Shown here: positions 1-7,290 of the stretch, piece by piece
How positions within the stretch are numbered: the stretch's first letter is position 1
Layout of the letters: every line of letters starts with the position of its first letter
NCBI GenBank assembly: GCA_947629725.1
Contig: CANREU010000053.1
Location: 1-9,296, forward strand
Length of the DNA stretch: 9,296 bases
From: an uncultured Clostridia bacterium
Lineage (GTDB): Bacteria > Bacillota > Clostridia > Christensenellales > Borkfalkiaceae
Direction: 5' to 3'
Translations under genes and position numbers: made by a program
The notes under the pieces: model-generated
Databases searched by the model: none
What the model saw: the letters and a program-made list of their open reading frames with translations, nothing else
Told to the model about the DNA's origin: nothing

Positions 1-445
1 TCTCGTCCACCTTCTCGGCGACGAGCTCGGCGCCCCCGAGGGGGGAGAACTCGTCGCCTTCGCTCTCGAGGAGACGGCGGATGTTCGTGAAGGGGCCTAT
101 GGAGACGAGGGTCACTTTCTCCTCGCTCTCCGCGAGGACGCGCCGCATGAGGGCGACGCCGTCAGAAGCGACGTCCGACGCGCGATAGCGTTCCATGAGC
201 TCTACCGCATAGCTGTTCATTCGGTCGCAGGCGAGCGCGGGCTGCCGCATCTGCCCCACCTTTACGCTGTAGTTGTAATAGTCGCAGATCGCCCGCACCG
301 AAGCGACCGCGCCGCGGCGGGTCGTCGAGGTCGTGATCGCCTCGATGGAACAGTGTCCGCTCTTTGCAAAGCCGATGAGCATGGCGAGGGCGACGGCGTC
401 GTCGCAGTCCACGCCAATATCCGTGTCGAGAATGATGCGCTTCAT
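1..445 (-). CDS. Nucleoside hydrolase family protein (IUNH-like), N-terminal part
   Basis: This is the N-terminal 148 residues of a protein that runs off the left edge; the family is usually about 300-330 residues, so roughly half is visible. Residues 7-17 read DTDIGVDCDDA, the Asp cluster that in inosine-uridine nucleoside hydrolases binds the catalytic calcium and the ribose hydroxyls. AITTST follows near residue 35, and VTLVSIGPFTNI near 110-121 matches the family's ALGPLTNI segment. No signal peptide is present, so it should be cytoplasmic. Known members hydrolyse the N-glycosidic bond of ribonucleosides, but the family also contains many members of unknown substrate. The ATG at 445 lies 19 bases after the preceding stop with a modest GGTGA upstream. 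As the last visible gene of a sugar-import operon, it may act on an imported glycoside rather than serve nucleotide salvage; that is inference. The C-terminal catalytic His/Asp region is outside the window. Confidence 0.9.
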   Translation of the reverse strand, partial: MKRIILDTDIGVDCDDAVALAMLIGFAKSGHCSIEAITTSTTRRGAVASVRAICDYYNYSVKVGQMRQPALACDRMNSYAVELMERYRASDVASDGVALMRRVLAESEEKVTLVSIGPFTNIRRLLESEGDEFSPLGGAELVAEKVDE

Positions 446-464
446 GGTTTCACCAATCGTACTC

Positions 465-1571
465 TTATTCCGCGTAGTAAGCGACGATCGTCTGATAGTG
501 GAGATATTCCTTCGTGTTGATGTCCCAGCTCGTGACGGTGAGCCCGAGCCCCGGCATCGTCCCCTCTACGGAGACGTTGCCATACTCGTCCGAGATGATG
601 CACGCCGCGTACACGCGCTCCCAGCCGCCCTTATCGTCGTCCTCGAGGTCGAGGAAGTTCACGTCGTCGAGGACCGTCCACTCGCCGTTCTTATAGAGAT
701 CGGCGACGGGCATGGACGCCACCTGCACGGCCGCGTTGAGGTTGGGGGCGTTGGACGACACGGGGTTGCGGTCGCGCACGACATAGAGGGTGCCGCCGTC
801 GATCGCAAAGTCGGCGTCGTTGAAGGTGATGTACGCCTGCTGCTCGGTGAGCCCCTCCGTCGTGAGGGAGCTGTATGCCTGGGCGCCCTTGATATTGCCG
901 AGGTCGGCGCAGTCGAGTTCGCACACATAGGTCTGCACGGCGAGCTCGCCGATCGTGAAGAAGAGGTAGACCTTGCCCGCCTTGTCGTAACTCACGAGGC
1001 TGGGCTGGCCGCAGCCCCAGTTTTCGCCGAAGCTCTCCAAATCATAGGAGATGACGGGCGCCGCGCCCACGCGGACGAAGGGGCCTTCCGCCGACTTCGC
1101 CGCCGCGAGCCCGATCTCGAAGATCTCGCTCTCCTCAGAGTTGCCCTGATACGCCATGAGGTAGGAATAGGTCTCGCCGTTCAGCGCGAAGGAGCCCTTC
1201 ACGACGTCGCAGTCGGAGACGGTGCCGCTGTCCCAGCCGCTCTCCGCGGCGGAGAGGACGATCTTCTTCTCCGTGTAGGTCCACGTGCCGTCCGTGCCCT
1301 TCGTGCCCTTGCGGTAGGCGATCGCGTTGTCCTTGCCCTTCGCCGTCTCATTCACGGTGTAGTAGACGTGCATGTTCTCCCCCTCCGTGAGGATGGAGGG
1401 CGAAACGTTGTAGTAGGAGAGCCCTTCGTCGAAGAGCGGCGCAATGCCGTCGACGGGCTTGGGGACGAAATCCTTGTCCTTTTCTTTTTCCTTCTCGCCG
1501 CCGCCTCCGCAGCCCGCGAGCATCACGACCGCCGTAGCGGCGCACAGCATCGAAAGTAAAAACTTTTTCAT
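465..1571 (-). CDS. Lipoprotein with GH43-like beta-propeller repeats
   Basis: A 368-residue exported lipoprotein: signal segment at residues 4-20 ending in a clear lipobox L-A-G-C with Cys21, then a charged Glu/Lys/Asp linker (25-34). The rest shows repeated blade-like strands typical of five-bladed propellers of the GH43/GH32/GH117 type: SPSI...VYYTVN (57-74), DCDVVKG...YLMAYQ (120-142), GLAAAKSAEGPFVRVG (154-169), GCGQPSLV...VYLFFT (186-206), DADFAIDGGTLYVVRD (252-267) and a last pair near 320-333. In GH43 the first blade usually carries a catalytic Asp before Pro; here the matching position reads SPS, so activity as a classical GH43 is uncertain and it may be a divergent enzyme or a glycan-binding protein. 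An in-frame TTG at 1577 is rejected as start because it abuts the GGAGG at 1583-1579; the ATG at 1571 has 7-base spacing. The stop is TAA. It sits 2 bases after the preceding gene, so it is probably translationally coupled. Fold class is fairly sure, function is not. Confidence 0.85.
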   Translation of the reverse strand: MKKFLLSMLCAATAVVMLAGCGGGGEKEKEKDKDFVPKPVDGIAPLFDEGLSYYNVSPSILTEGENMHVYYTVNETAKGKDNAIAYRKGTKGTDGTWTYTEKKIVLSAAESGWDSGTVSDCDVVKGSFALNGETYSYLMAYQGNSEESEIFEIGLAAAKSAEGPFVRVGAAPVISYDLESFGENWGCGQPSLVSYDKAGKVYLFFTIGELAVQTYVCELDCADLGNIKGAQAYSSLTTEGLTEQQAYITFNDADFAIDGGTLYVVRDRNPVSSNAPNLNAAVQVASMPVADLYKNGEWTVLDDVNFLDLEDDDKGGWERVYAACIISDEYGNVSVEGTMPGLGLTVTSWDINTKEYLHYQTIVAYYAE

Positions 1572-1573
1572 GT

Positions 1574-3589
1574 TCAATCCTCCGGATGGGTGTAGTTACT
1601 GTTCATCGCGTCGAGAATGGTGTAGCTCGAGGGATGGAAGGTGGTCGAGATCTCCGCGTCGGTGTAGTAGTAGCCGATGGAATCGAGGAGGAAGCTCTCG
1701 TTCGGGTGGCGTTCGCCACTCACGTTGATGACGAAGTACTCGATGGGGTTCTCGTTCGAGAAGGGCTCGGAGCGGTCCTCCCAATCGGGGTTCTCAAACT
1801 GCGAGAAGTCCATGCGCACCCAGCCCTCGAAGCCCTTCGGGACATAGATGCCGATCTTGCTGTTGCGGACGACCTGCAGGCCCGTGTTTACATCGTAGAG
1901 CATGTAGCGGGCGAGCATACCCGTCTGCCAGCGCTGGTTGTCCGTCCCCTCGCCGCCGATCCTCGGAAGGGTGGAGTCGAAGCCGATGACGAGCCCGATC
2001 TGATGAGAGGAGGTGTTCTTGATATAGAAGGTGATGCCCTTCGCGCCCTTGAGGTCCGTCTGCTCGCCGGCGGGCTTGTGCTCGACCGCCGTCGAATCGG
2101 AGGCGGAGGGCTGCGTGCCCTTCGTGCCGACCGTGAACTTCATCGCGCCGCCGCCCGCACCCTTCACGGTCGCGGGGACGGTGATCGTCTCTTGGTTCAG
2201 CGTCGCGGGGACCGCGTCCGACCACGAGGTCGCCCAGTCGCTGCCGAGGTCGAAGTCGTCGATATAGTCGAAGGGAAGGACGATCTTGGTGTCGCCGTAC
2301 CACGTTGCCTCCTGCGGCGAACGGACGAACTCACGCGCCGAATCGGTGAGATAGAAGTCCTTGATGACGAGATCCAAGAGGCCGCGGGTGGTATCCGTCG
2401 TGAAGCCGAAGTTCCACCACACGTTTTCGAGGTTGAGCACCCCGTTGCCCTTCTCGCCCCAGCCGGGATAGGCGAGGTTCGTGAACGGAATGACGATCGT
2501 TCCCTTGAAGCCCGCGGGAATGGTGTTCGCGTCGCCGACGAAGCTCTCGCCGCCGTCGGGGAAGTAGGTCGCAAAGCCCGCGTCGCAATACCACGGCTCG
2601 GTATTCGCCTCCCCTACCCGCTCATAGAGATACTTGTTGAAGAAGGCGGTAGCGCCCGTCTTGGTGTTGTCGACGTAGTAGGCAATGCCGTTGTACTCGG
2701 AAATGTTCATCGGCATCAGCATGTAGAAGCCCGCCCACTGCTCGTTCTGGGAGGTGTTGCCGAAGTAGCTGTATGCCTTGAGTTCGTTTGCGGAGAGGAC
2801 GTCCAAAACAACATGGGAGGTCCTCTTTTCGTCCTTATACCACTTCTGATAGCCGTTCGCGTCCTGCCCCTCGTGCGCCTTCGTCACGTCGAAGATCTGC
2901 TCGAAAGTCCCCGCCGCAGTCTTGTAATACATATTGCCGATGTTGATCTTGGTATACTCGTTGCTCAGCGTATCGAATTCGACGACCACCCGCCTGACGT
3001 CGCCCGCATCGAAGGTGTTGCCTTGCTCGGGTTCCCATGCCGAGAAATCGCTCATCGGGATCTCCATGTAGTAGCCCGAGGGCCCGGGGATCGGCTCGAA
3101 GCCACCGCCGACATAGGTCGTATCCTTCACCTCGCCGCCGAGTTCATCGTAGAACTTGACAGCGAACTGTCCCGCCGCCTTGTTGTCGTCCGAGCTCGCC
3201 CAATTGTTGCCGATCACGCGCTGCCCCTGGTTGTTCGCGTCGGACAGCTTGAAGTTGACGGAGATGGGTCCCCAGTAGCTGTTGCCGACCTGGATGACGA
3301 GGCTTTCCGCCTCGGAGAGATCGGTCTTTTCAAGGTAGAAGTCAAAGTTTACATACTGGTCGTACTCAGTATCTGCGCCGCCCTTGTAGAGGCACGTGAG
3401 ATTGACCGCGTCGAAGGGCGAGGCGGCGAGATTGCGGGACGAGTTGCCGTCGCCGAGGGTCACGACGGAGCCGAGGTCGTATTTCTTCTCCGCCGCGTCC
3501 GCAGTCGTCGCGCGAAGCCCGCAGGGGATCGCGGTCGCACACACCGCCAGGCCGACGGAGAGTGCTGCAAGTTGCAATTTGTGTTTCAT
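1574..3589 (-). CDS. Secreted protein with three tandem carbohydrate-binding-like modules
   Basis: A 671-residue protein with a Sec signal peptide (1 to about 32, cleavage likely after Ala-Asp-Ala; the Cys in AIPCG is preceded by Pro, so not a good lipobox). I see three copies of one beta-sandwich module. Each has (a) a DLSEAESLVIQV / NISEYNGIAYYV / DLKGAKGITFYI segment (about 90, 295, 511), (b) a YYMEIPMSDFSAWE / GTIVIPFTNLAYPGW / GWVRMDFSQFENPDW segment (about 173, 363, 589), and (c) a closing VVVEF..INIGNMYYKT / WWNFGF..LVIKDFYLTD / FVINVSG..LLDSIGYYYTD segment (about 201, 391, 618). This pattern resembles galactose-binding-like folds such as CBM11-type modules. No catalytic domain, LPXTG or SLH motif is visible. 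The start is the ATG at 3589; an upstream ATG at 3601 overlaps the GGAGG and is rejected. Placed next to an importer and glycosidase-like proteins, it probably binds glycan outside the cell. The last codons double as ribosome binding site for the next gene. Confidence 0.85.
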   Translation of the reverse strand: MKHKLQLAALSVGLAVCATAIPCGLRATTADAAEKKYDLGSVVTLGDGNSSRNLAASPFDAVNLTCLYKGGADTEYDQYVNFDFYLEKTDLSEAESLVIQVGNSYWGPISVNFKLSDANNQGQRVIGNNWASSDDNKAAGQFAVKFYDELGGEVKDTTYVGGGFEPIPGPSGYYMEIPMSDFSAWEPEQGNTFDAGDVRRVVVEFDTLSNEYTKINIGNMYYKTAAGTFEQIFDVTKAHEGQDANGYQKWYKDEKRTSHVVLDVLSANELKAYSYFGNTSQNEQWAGFYMLMPMNISEYNGIAYYVDNTKTGATAFFNKYLYERVGEANTEPWYCDAGFATYFPDGGESFVGDANTIPAGFKGTIVIPFTNLAYPGWGEKGNGVLNLENVWWNFGFTTDTTRGLLDLVIKDFYLTDSAREFVRSPQEATWYGDTKIVLPFDYIDDFDLGSDWATSWSDAVPATLNQETITVPATVKGAGGGAMKFTVGTKGTQPSASDSTAVEHKPAGEQTDLKGAKGITFYIKNTSSHQIGLVIGFDSTLPRIGGEGTDNQRWQTGMLARYMLYDVNTGLQVVRNSKIGIYVPKGFEGWVRMDFSQFENPDWEDRSEPFSNENPIEYFVINVSGERHPNESFLLDSIGYYYTDAEISTTFHPSSYTILDAMNSNYTHPED
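1579..1583 (-). promoter_or_regulatory. Ribosome binding site inside upstream coding end
   Basis: GGAGG on the minus strand lies within the Pro-Glu-Asp codons at the end of the three-module protein, 7 bases before the ATG at 1571. It decides the start of the propeller lipoprotein (ATG rather than TTG at 1577) and implies that ribosomes ending the upstream gene cover the site, a usual sign of translational coupling. Confidence 0.8.
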
Positions 3590-3594
3590 AATTT

Positions 3595-3599
3595 CCTCC
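3595..3599 (-). promoter_or_regulatory. Ribosome binding site of the three-module protein
   Basis: GGAGG on the minus strand, 5 bases before the ATG at 3589. The competing in-frame ATG at 3601 is fused to this motif (ATGGAGG), so it cannot use it as its own site. Confidence 0.8.
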
Positions 3600-3610
3600 A
3601 TTCTTTTATT

Positions 3611-3622
3611 CCCGCAAGCGGG
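3611..3622 (-). other. Short intergenic hairpin with CUUG loop
   Basis: The 12-base palindrome CCCGCTTGCGGG (minus strand) folds as a CCCG/CGGG stem closed by G-C around CUUG, one of the known extra-stable RNA tetraloops. It is in the 54-base gap between the solute-binding protein stop and the three-module protein start, and on the minus strand is followed by AATAAAAG rather than a U-run, so it does not look like an intrinsic terminator in the operon direction. A role in protecting the 3' end of the upstream message, giving more binding protein than downstream protein, is possible but inferred. Confidence 0.45.
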
Positions 3623-3643
3623 TAAATTCCTTTTTTTATCCCA

Positions 3644-5437
3644 TTAGTACCGATAATCCACATAGTACCACGGGTCTCCGTTGACGCCGACGGGCGTATT
3701 TGAGAAGGTGCCGTCGGGATTGCGAAGGGTGGGCGACTTGTAGTTCGGATCGTTGAGCGGCCAGCCCCAAGCGACCCCCTGCTTCTCTTTGTTGAGGGCA
3801 TACCGCGCCCCGTATGCCGCGACGACCTCGTCTAACCCCCTTCGCTTGAGGGCGGCGATCCCGCTCTCATACTTCTGGATCGCGGCCGCCTCCGAGTCCT
3901 CGTTGACGATGTCGGGAAGATAGGTCGCCCACACCGCCATGACCGAGCTCTCCTTGTCGGTGATGGAGAAGTAGTCGTCTGCCGTCACGTCGAGGCGGGG
4001 CCAGGCGATGGTGTAGCGGTAGGAGAACGGCGTAAGCGGGCGCTTCAAGTTGTCGGTGTAGGCGAGCGCCTTCGTCTTGCCGTCGAGGGGCTGGCGGGGC
4101 TCCAAAAAGGCGGTGTTGCGGAAGGTGTTGAAGCGCTCGAAGCCGTAGGTGTCCCCCGTGCCGGCGCGGATCATGTTGAGGTATTTATCGAGCACCTTCA
4201 CGCGGGTGTGGCTCTCGTCCTCCCATTCCCACGTATCGCCCTCGATCCCGTAGCAGCAGAGGAGCTGCCCCTCTTCGCTGTAGAGGAAGTCGAAGAGCTT
4301 GATGATGAGGTCGGGCCGCTCCGCGTTCGAGGTGATCATGTTGAGGAGGAAGCCCATGCCCGTGAGGTCCTGAAGGACGGGGTCCTCCCCCGCGTCGTTA
4401 CGGAGAACGAGCGGGATATACTCCACGTTGCCGTTGGAGTAGGAACTCACGAAGTTCGCGAGGTAGTTCTGCGGGGGAAGGGCGAGCACGAACGCCTCCC
4501 CGCGGGAGATGACCTGCCCCACTTCGTCCGCCGAGGCGGAGATATTCGACCTGCGCATGAGGCCCTCGCGGTAGCAGCGGTTCAAGAAGAGGAGAGCCTC
4601 TTCATACTGCGGGGTGGTGCGGCGGTCGACATAGTTGCCCTCCTTGTCCTCGAAGGGAGCCGCGAAGAATTGGCTGAGCCACTCCACGCCGCTGTTCCCC
4701 TCCTCGTTGAAGGTGTCGATGAGGATGCCCGTCGCATTGAGGGAACTCGTCTTGAAGTGCTCGGTCACCTTCTTCATCGCGTCGATGAGCCCCTCCTTCG
4801 TGCCGGGGTCCTGCGCGTCTGGCTGCGCCATGTACCACTCGAACCAGTCCTTGCGGACGAGGAGTCCGCCGTTGGGCGCCCACTTATCCTCTTCGGAGAC
4901 GTATTTGGAGCTGTACGCCTCGCTCGGGAGCCCGTAGAGGTGCCCGTCCTCGAGCTCGTAGTAGGCGCGGATGTCGGGCTCGATCCTGTTCAAAAGGGAG
5001 GGGGCCCATCTCTCGGCGAGCACGTCGAGCGGGAAGGCGTACCCCTCCGCCGCGATCTGCGTCGCCTTCGCGGTGTGCGCCTGTATGGAGATGACGTCCG
5101 GCAGGCTCTCCCCCGCGATCATGAGGTTGAGGAGCTCGCCGCTCTCGTCGACGGGCGCCTGAAAGCGCACGCTGATGCCCGTCTTCTCCTTGATCTTTTG
5201 GGAGATGATGTCCGCCCCGCAGTTGGGGTAGCTGAACCAGCTGTAGTTGACGAACCAGTCGATGGTGATCTCCTCGTCCGCATACTCCCAGCTATCCTTA
5301 TCGGCGGGCGTATTCGGGGTGTCGGGATATTTGAGTTCGCTCCCGCCGCCAAACCCTCCGAGGCCGCCGCACCCCGTGACGCCGAGGAGCAGCGCGGCCG
5401 CAAGCAATAGCGACCCGAAACTCTTGAAACCTTTCAT
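3644..5437 (-). CDS. Extracellular solute-binding lipoprotein, family 1 (LplA-like)
   Basis: A 597-residue sugar-binding lipoprotein of an ABC importer. The signal segment (residues 5-22) ends in the lipobox V-T-G-C with Cys23, followed by a Gly-rich tether (24-32). The mature protein begins with ITIDWFVNYSW (57-67) and has family-typical segments SLPDVI (111-116) and DGHLYGLP (164-171). Aromatic residues are frequent through the C-terminal half, including the tail WYYVDYRY, as expected for a carbohydrate site. It is somewhat longer than typical maltose-type binding proteins and fits the larger LplA group that handles oligosaccharides. The ATG at 5437 follows AAGGAGG with 4-base spacing; the stop is TAA. 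It is 20 bases downstream of the second permease, giving the usual permease-permease-binding protein order of Lpl systems. Substrate unknown; context suggests a product of the neighbouring glycosidase-like proteins. Confidence 0.93.
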   Translation of the reverse strand: MKGFKSFGSLLLAAALLLGVTGCGGLGGFGGGSELKYPDTPNTPADKDSWEYADEEITIDWFVNYSWFSYPNCGADIISQKIKEKTGISVRFQAPVDESGELLNLMIAGESLPDVISIQAHTAKATQIAAEGYAFPLDVLAERWAPSLLNRIEPDIRAYYELEDGHLYGLPSEAYSSKYVSEEDKWAPNGGLLVRKDWFEWYMAQPDAQDPGTKEGLIDAMKKVTEHFKTSSLNATGILIDTFNEEGNSGVEWLSQFFAAPFEDKEGNYVDRRTTPQYEEALLFLNRCYREGLMRRSNISASADEVGQVISRGEAFVLALPPQNYLANFVSSYSNGNVEYIPLVLRNDAGEDPVLQDLTGMGFLLNMITSNAERPDLIIKLFDFLYSEEGQLLCCYGIEGDTWEWEDESHTRVKVLDKYLNMIRAGTGDTYGFERFNTFRNTAFLEPRQPLDGKTKALAYTDNLKRPLTPFSYRYTIAWPRLDVTADDYFSITDKESSVMAVWATYLPDIVNEDSEAAAIQKYESGIAALKRRGLDEVVAAYGARYALNKEKQGVAWGWPLNDPNYKSPTLRNPDGTFSNTPVGVNGDPWYYVDYRY

Positions 5438-5457
5438 AATGCCTCCTTATCTGAATT

Positions 5458-6345
5458 TTATCCTTTGAGCGAGCCCACCATCACCCCGTTCGCAAAGTAC
5501 TTTTGCAGGAAGGGGTAGGCCGCCAAAACAGGCAGAGTGCTTACGATGATCGCCGCGAGGGAGACCGTCTTGGGGTTCATGCGCTCGAACACGTCGGGCG
5601 GGAGATTGCTGCCCGTGGGCGTCGAGCTCTCGTTGATGATCCGCATGAGCACGTATTGCAGCGAGTAGAGGTCGCTGTTCGTGACGTAGTACATCGAATC
5701 GAGATAGCTGTTCCAGTGCCACACGATCGTCCAGAGCGCCACCGTCGCGAGCACGGGCTTTATGAGGGGCAGGATGATCATGAAGTAGATGCGGAACTCC
5801 CCCGCGCCGTCCATCACCGCCGATTCGTGCAGGTCCTCGGGAAGCCCCGCGATGAAGGTGCGGATCACGATCATGTTGTACACGCTGTACATGCAGGGGA
5901 TCACATACACCCAGAAGGTGTTGAGGAAGCCGAGGATCTTGAGGACGAGGAAATACGGGATGAGCCCCCCGCCGAAGAACATCGTGAAGATGTTCACGAA
6001 GTTGAAGAACTTCTTGCAGGGAAGCTCCCTCCTCCCCATGCCGTAGGCGACGAGGGAGGTGAAGAAGAGGTGGAGCAGCGTGCCGATCACCGTCCGCCCG
6101 ATCGTGACGAGATACCCTTTCCAGATGCGGATGTCGGTGACGACGAGGGCGTAGTTGTCGAGGGAGAACACGCGGGGCCAAAAGTAGACGCCGCCCGCCG
6201 TGTAGTCGATCCCCTCGTTGAAGGAGCCGACGAGCACGTACCAGATGGGATACAGACAGCAGAACGAGAAGAGGATGAGGACGGCGAGGATGAGAACGTC
6301 CACGACCCCCATCCGTCTTCTTCTCCGCTTTTTCACGGCTTCCAT
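5458..6345 (-). CDS. Carbohydrate ABC transporter permease (LplC/MalG type)
   Basis: A 295-residue inner-membrane permease of the CUT1 sugar importer class. After a basic start (KKRRRRR, 5-11) come hydrophobic segments at about 14-38, 80-102, 117-139, 145-165, 187-210 and 260-278. The EAA loop that docks the ATPase is ESAVMDGAGEFRIYFMIILP (174-193), with the conserved Gly and terminal LP. The C-terminus (YFANGVMVGSLKG) matches the usual G..G.KG ending of this family. I choose the ATG at 6345: its A is shared with the TGA of the preceding permease (TGATG), and GGGGGTGA lies 8 bases before it. A start at 6381 would add 12 hydrophilic residues and overlap by 37 bases; it cannot be excluded but is less likely. 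It pairs with the LplB-like subunit encoded just upstream. Confidence 0.93.
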   Translation of the reverse strand: MEAVKKRRRRRMGVVDVLILAVLILFSFCCLYPIWYVLVGSFNEGIDYTAGGVYFWPRVFSLDNYALVVTDIRIWKGYLVTIGRTVIGTLLHLFFTSLVAYGMGRRELPCKKFFNFVNIFTMFFGGGLIPYFLVLKILGFLNTFWVYVIPCMYSVYNMIVIRTFIAGLPEDLHESAVMDGAGEFRIYFMIILPLIKPVLATVALWTIVWHWNSYLDSMYYVTNSDLYSLQYVLMRIINESSTPTGSNLPPDVFERMNPKTVSLAAIIVSTLPVLAAYPFLQKYFANGVMVGSLKG

Positions 6346-7274
6346 CAGTAGATCACCCCCTGTCCCGTGATCTTTTTGCACACGAAGTTGGAGACGGAGA
6401 TGAGAAGGAGGGAGATCGCCGACTTGAAGAATCCCACCGCGGAGGCATACGAATACATGTTCTTGCGGATGCCGTATTTGAGCACGAAGGTGTCGATGAC
6501 CTCGCTCCTGTCGAGATTGCTCTGTGTCTGGAAGGCGAGGATCTGCTCCGTCCCGTTGTTGAGAAGGGAGGAGAGCTGCATGATGAAGAAGAGCACGATG
6601 GTGGGCGCAATGCTCGGAATGGAGATGTGGATCGCCTTGTGCAGGCGGTTCGCGCCGTCCATCGTCGCCGCCTCATAGAGAGTGGGGTCCACCCCCGCGA
6701 GCGCCGCAAGGTAGATGATGGAGCCCCAGCCGATCCCCTTCAAAAGAGAGGTGAGGACGATCATCCCCCAAAAGTAGGCGGGGTCCCCCTTGAAGTCCAC
6801 CGCTTCCTTCACGAGGCCGAGCTTCAGAAGCGCCGCGTTGACGATGCCCGTGTCCATATTGACGAGGGCAAACACGATCCCCGCGAAACTCACCCAGCTC
6901 AAAAAGTGCGGGAGGTAGGTGAACGCCTGGATCGCCTTCTTGCACTTCCCGTTCTGCACCTCATTGAGGAGGAGAGCGAAGAGAATGGGGGCGGGAAAGT
7001 TGATCGCAAGCTGCAATAAGTTGAGGCCGATGGTGTTGACGAGAACATTTAAGAAGTCCTTGTCGTAGAGGAATTGGCGGAAATTATCAAACCCCACCCA
7101 GTCGGAGGCGAAGATCGCCCTCGAAATGTTGAGGACGTGATCCCCGTCTTTGAAGGCGAGCACGAGCCCGAACATCGGAAGGTAGGCGAATACGACGAGG
7201 AAAATCACCCCGAGCGACGCCATCACCGTAATCTCGAATTTCGCCTTTGTGAATTTTGCCTTTTTCTTCTTCAC
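6345..7274 (-). CDS. Carbohydrate ABC transporter permease (LplB/MalF type)
   Basis: A 309-residue membrane permease that pairs with the following gene to form the channel of the importer. It starts with a Lys-rich cytoplasmic tail (2-13), has TM1 at about 17-41 (including VFAYLPMFGLVLAF), and further hydrophobic segments at about 77-103, 115-139, 168-192, 222-238 and 278-297. The EAA loop is EAATMDGANRLHKAIHISIP (201-220). KYGIRKNMYSYASAVGFFKS (266-285) and the ending GVIY are typical of LplB/YtcP-like permeases of Bacillota. The start is a GTG at 7274, the only good one: GAGG at 7285-7282 lies 7 bases upstream, 16 bases after the glycosidase stop. No ATP-binding subunit is encoded here, in keeping with CUT1 systems that share an MsmX-type ATPase encoded elsewhere. 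Confidence 0.93.
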   Translation of the reverse strand: MKKKKAKFTKAKFEITVMASLGVIFLVVFAYLPMFGLVLAFKDGDHVLNISRAIFASDWVGFDNFRQFLYDKDFLNVLVNTIGLNLLQLAINFPAPILFALLLNEVQNGKCKKAIQAFTYLPHFLSWVSFAGIVFALVNMDTGIVNAALLKLGLVKEAVDFKGDPAYFWGMIVLTSLLKGIGWGSIIYLAALAGVDPTLYEAATMDGANRLHKAIHISIPSIAPTIVLFFIMQLSSLLNNGTEQILAFQTQSNLDRSEVIDTFVLKYGIRKNMYSYASAVGFFKSAISLLLISVSNFVCKKITGQGVIY

Positions 7275-7290
7275 TTGCTTGCCTCAATGG

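Noticed and set aside
333..1559. 408-codon plus-strand open frame opposite the propeller lipoprotein and nucleoside hydrolase
   Set aside because: It spans two genes recognised on the minus strand and their gap; the product is Arg/Asp/Val-rich without a recognisable motif.
1586..3625. 679-codon plus-strand open frame opposite the three-module protein
   Set aside because: It is the antisense shadow of a real gene with signal peptide and repeats. Minus-strand genes here avoid TTA, CTA and TCA codons, which removes stops from the opposite strand; the translation is Arg/Val/Glu-rich and low in domain features, with no ribosome binding site.
3611..3637. Intrinsic terminator for plus-strand transcription (palindrome plus later T-run)
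   Set aside because: The T-run begins 8 or more bases after a stem of only 4-5 pairs, and no plus-strand gene is present to terminate.
4208..5410. 400-codon plus-strand open frame opposite the solute-binding protein
   Set aside because: Same shadow effect; the minus strand encodes a clear lipoprotein with LPDVI and DGHLYGLP motifs.
5503..6351. 282-codon plus-strand open frame opposite the second permease
   Set aside because: Shadow of a permease with clear membrane segments and an EAA loop; the translation is charged throughout and has no such features.
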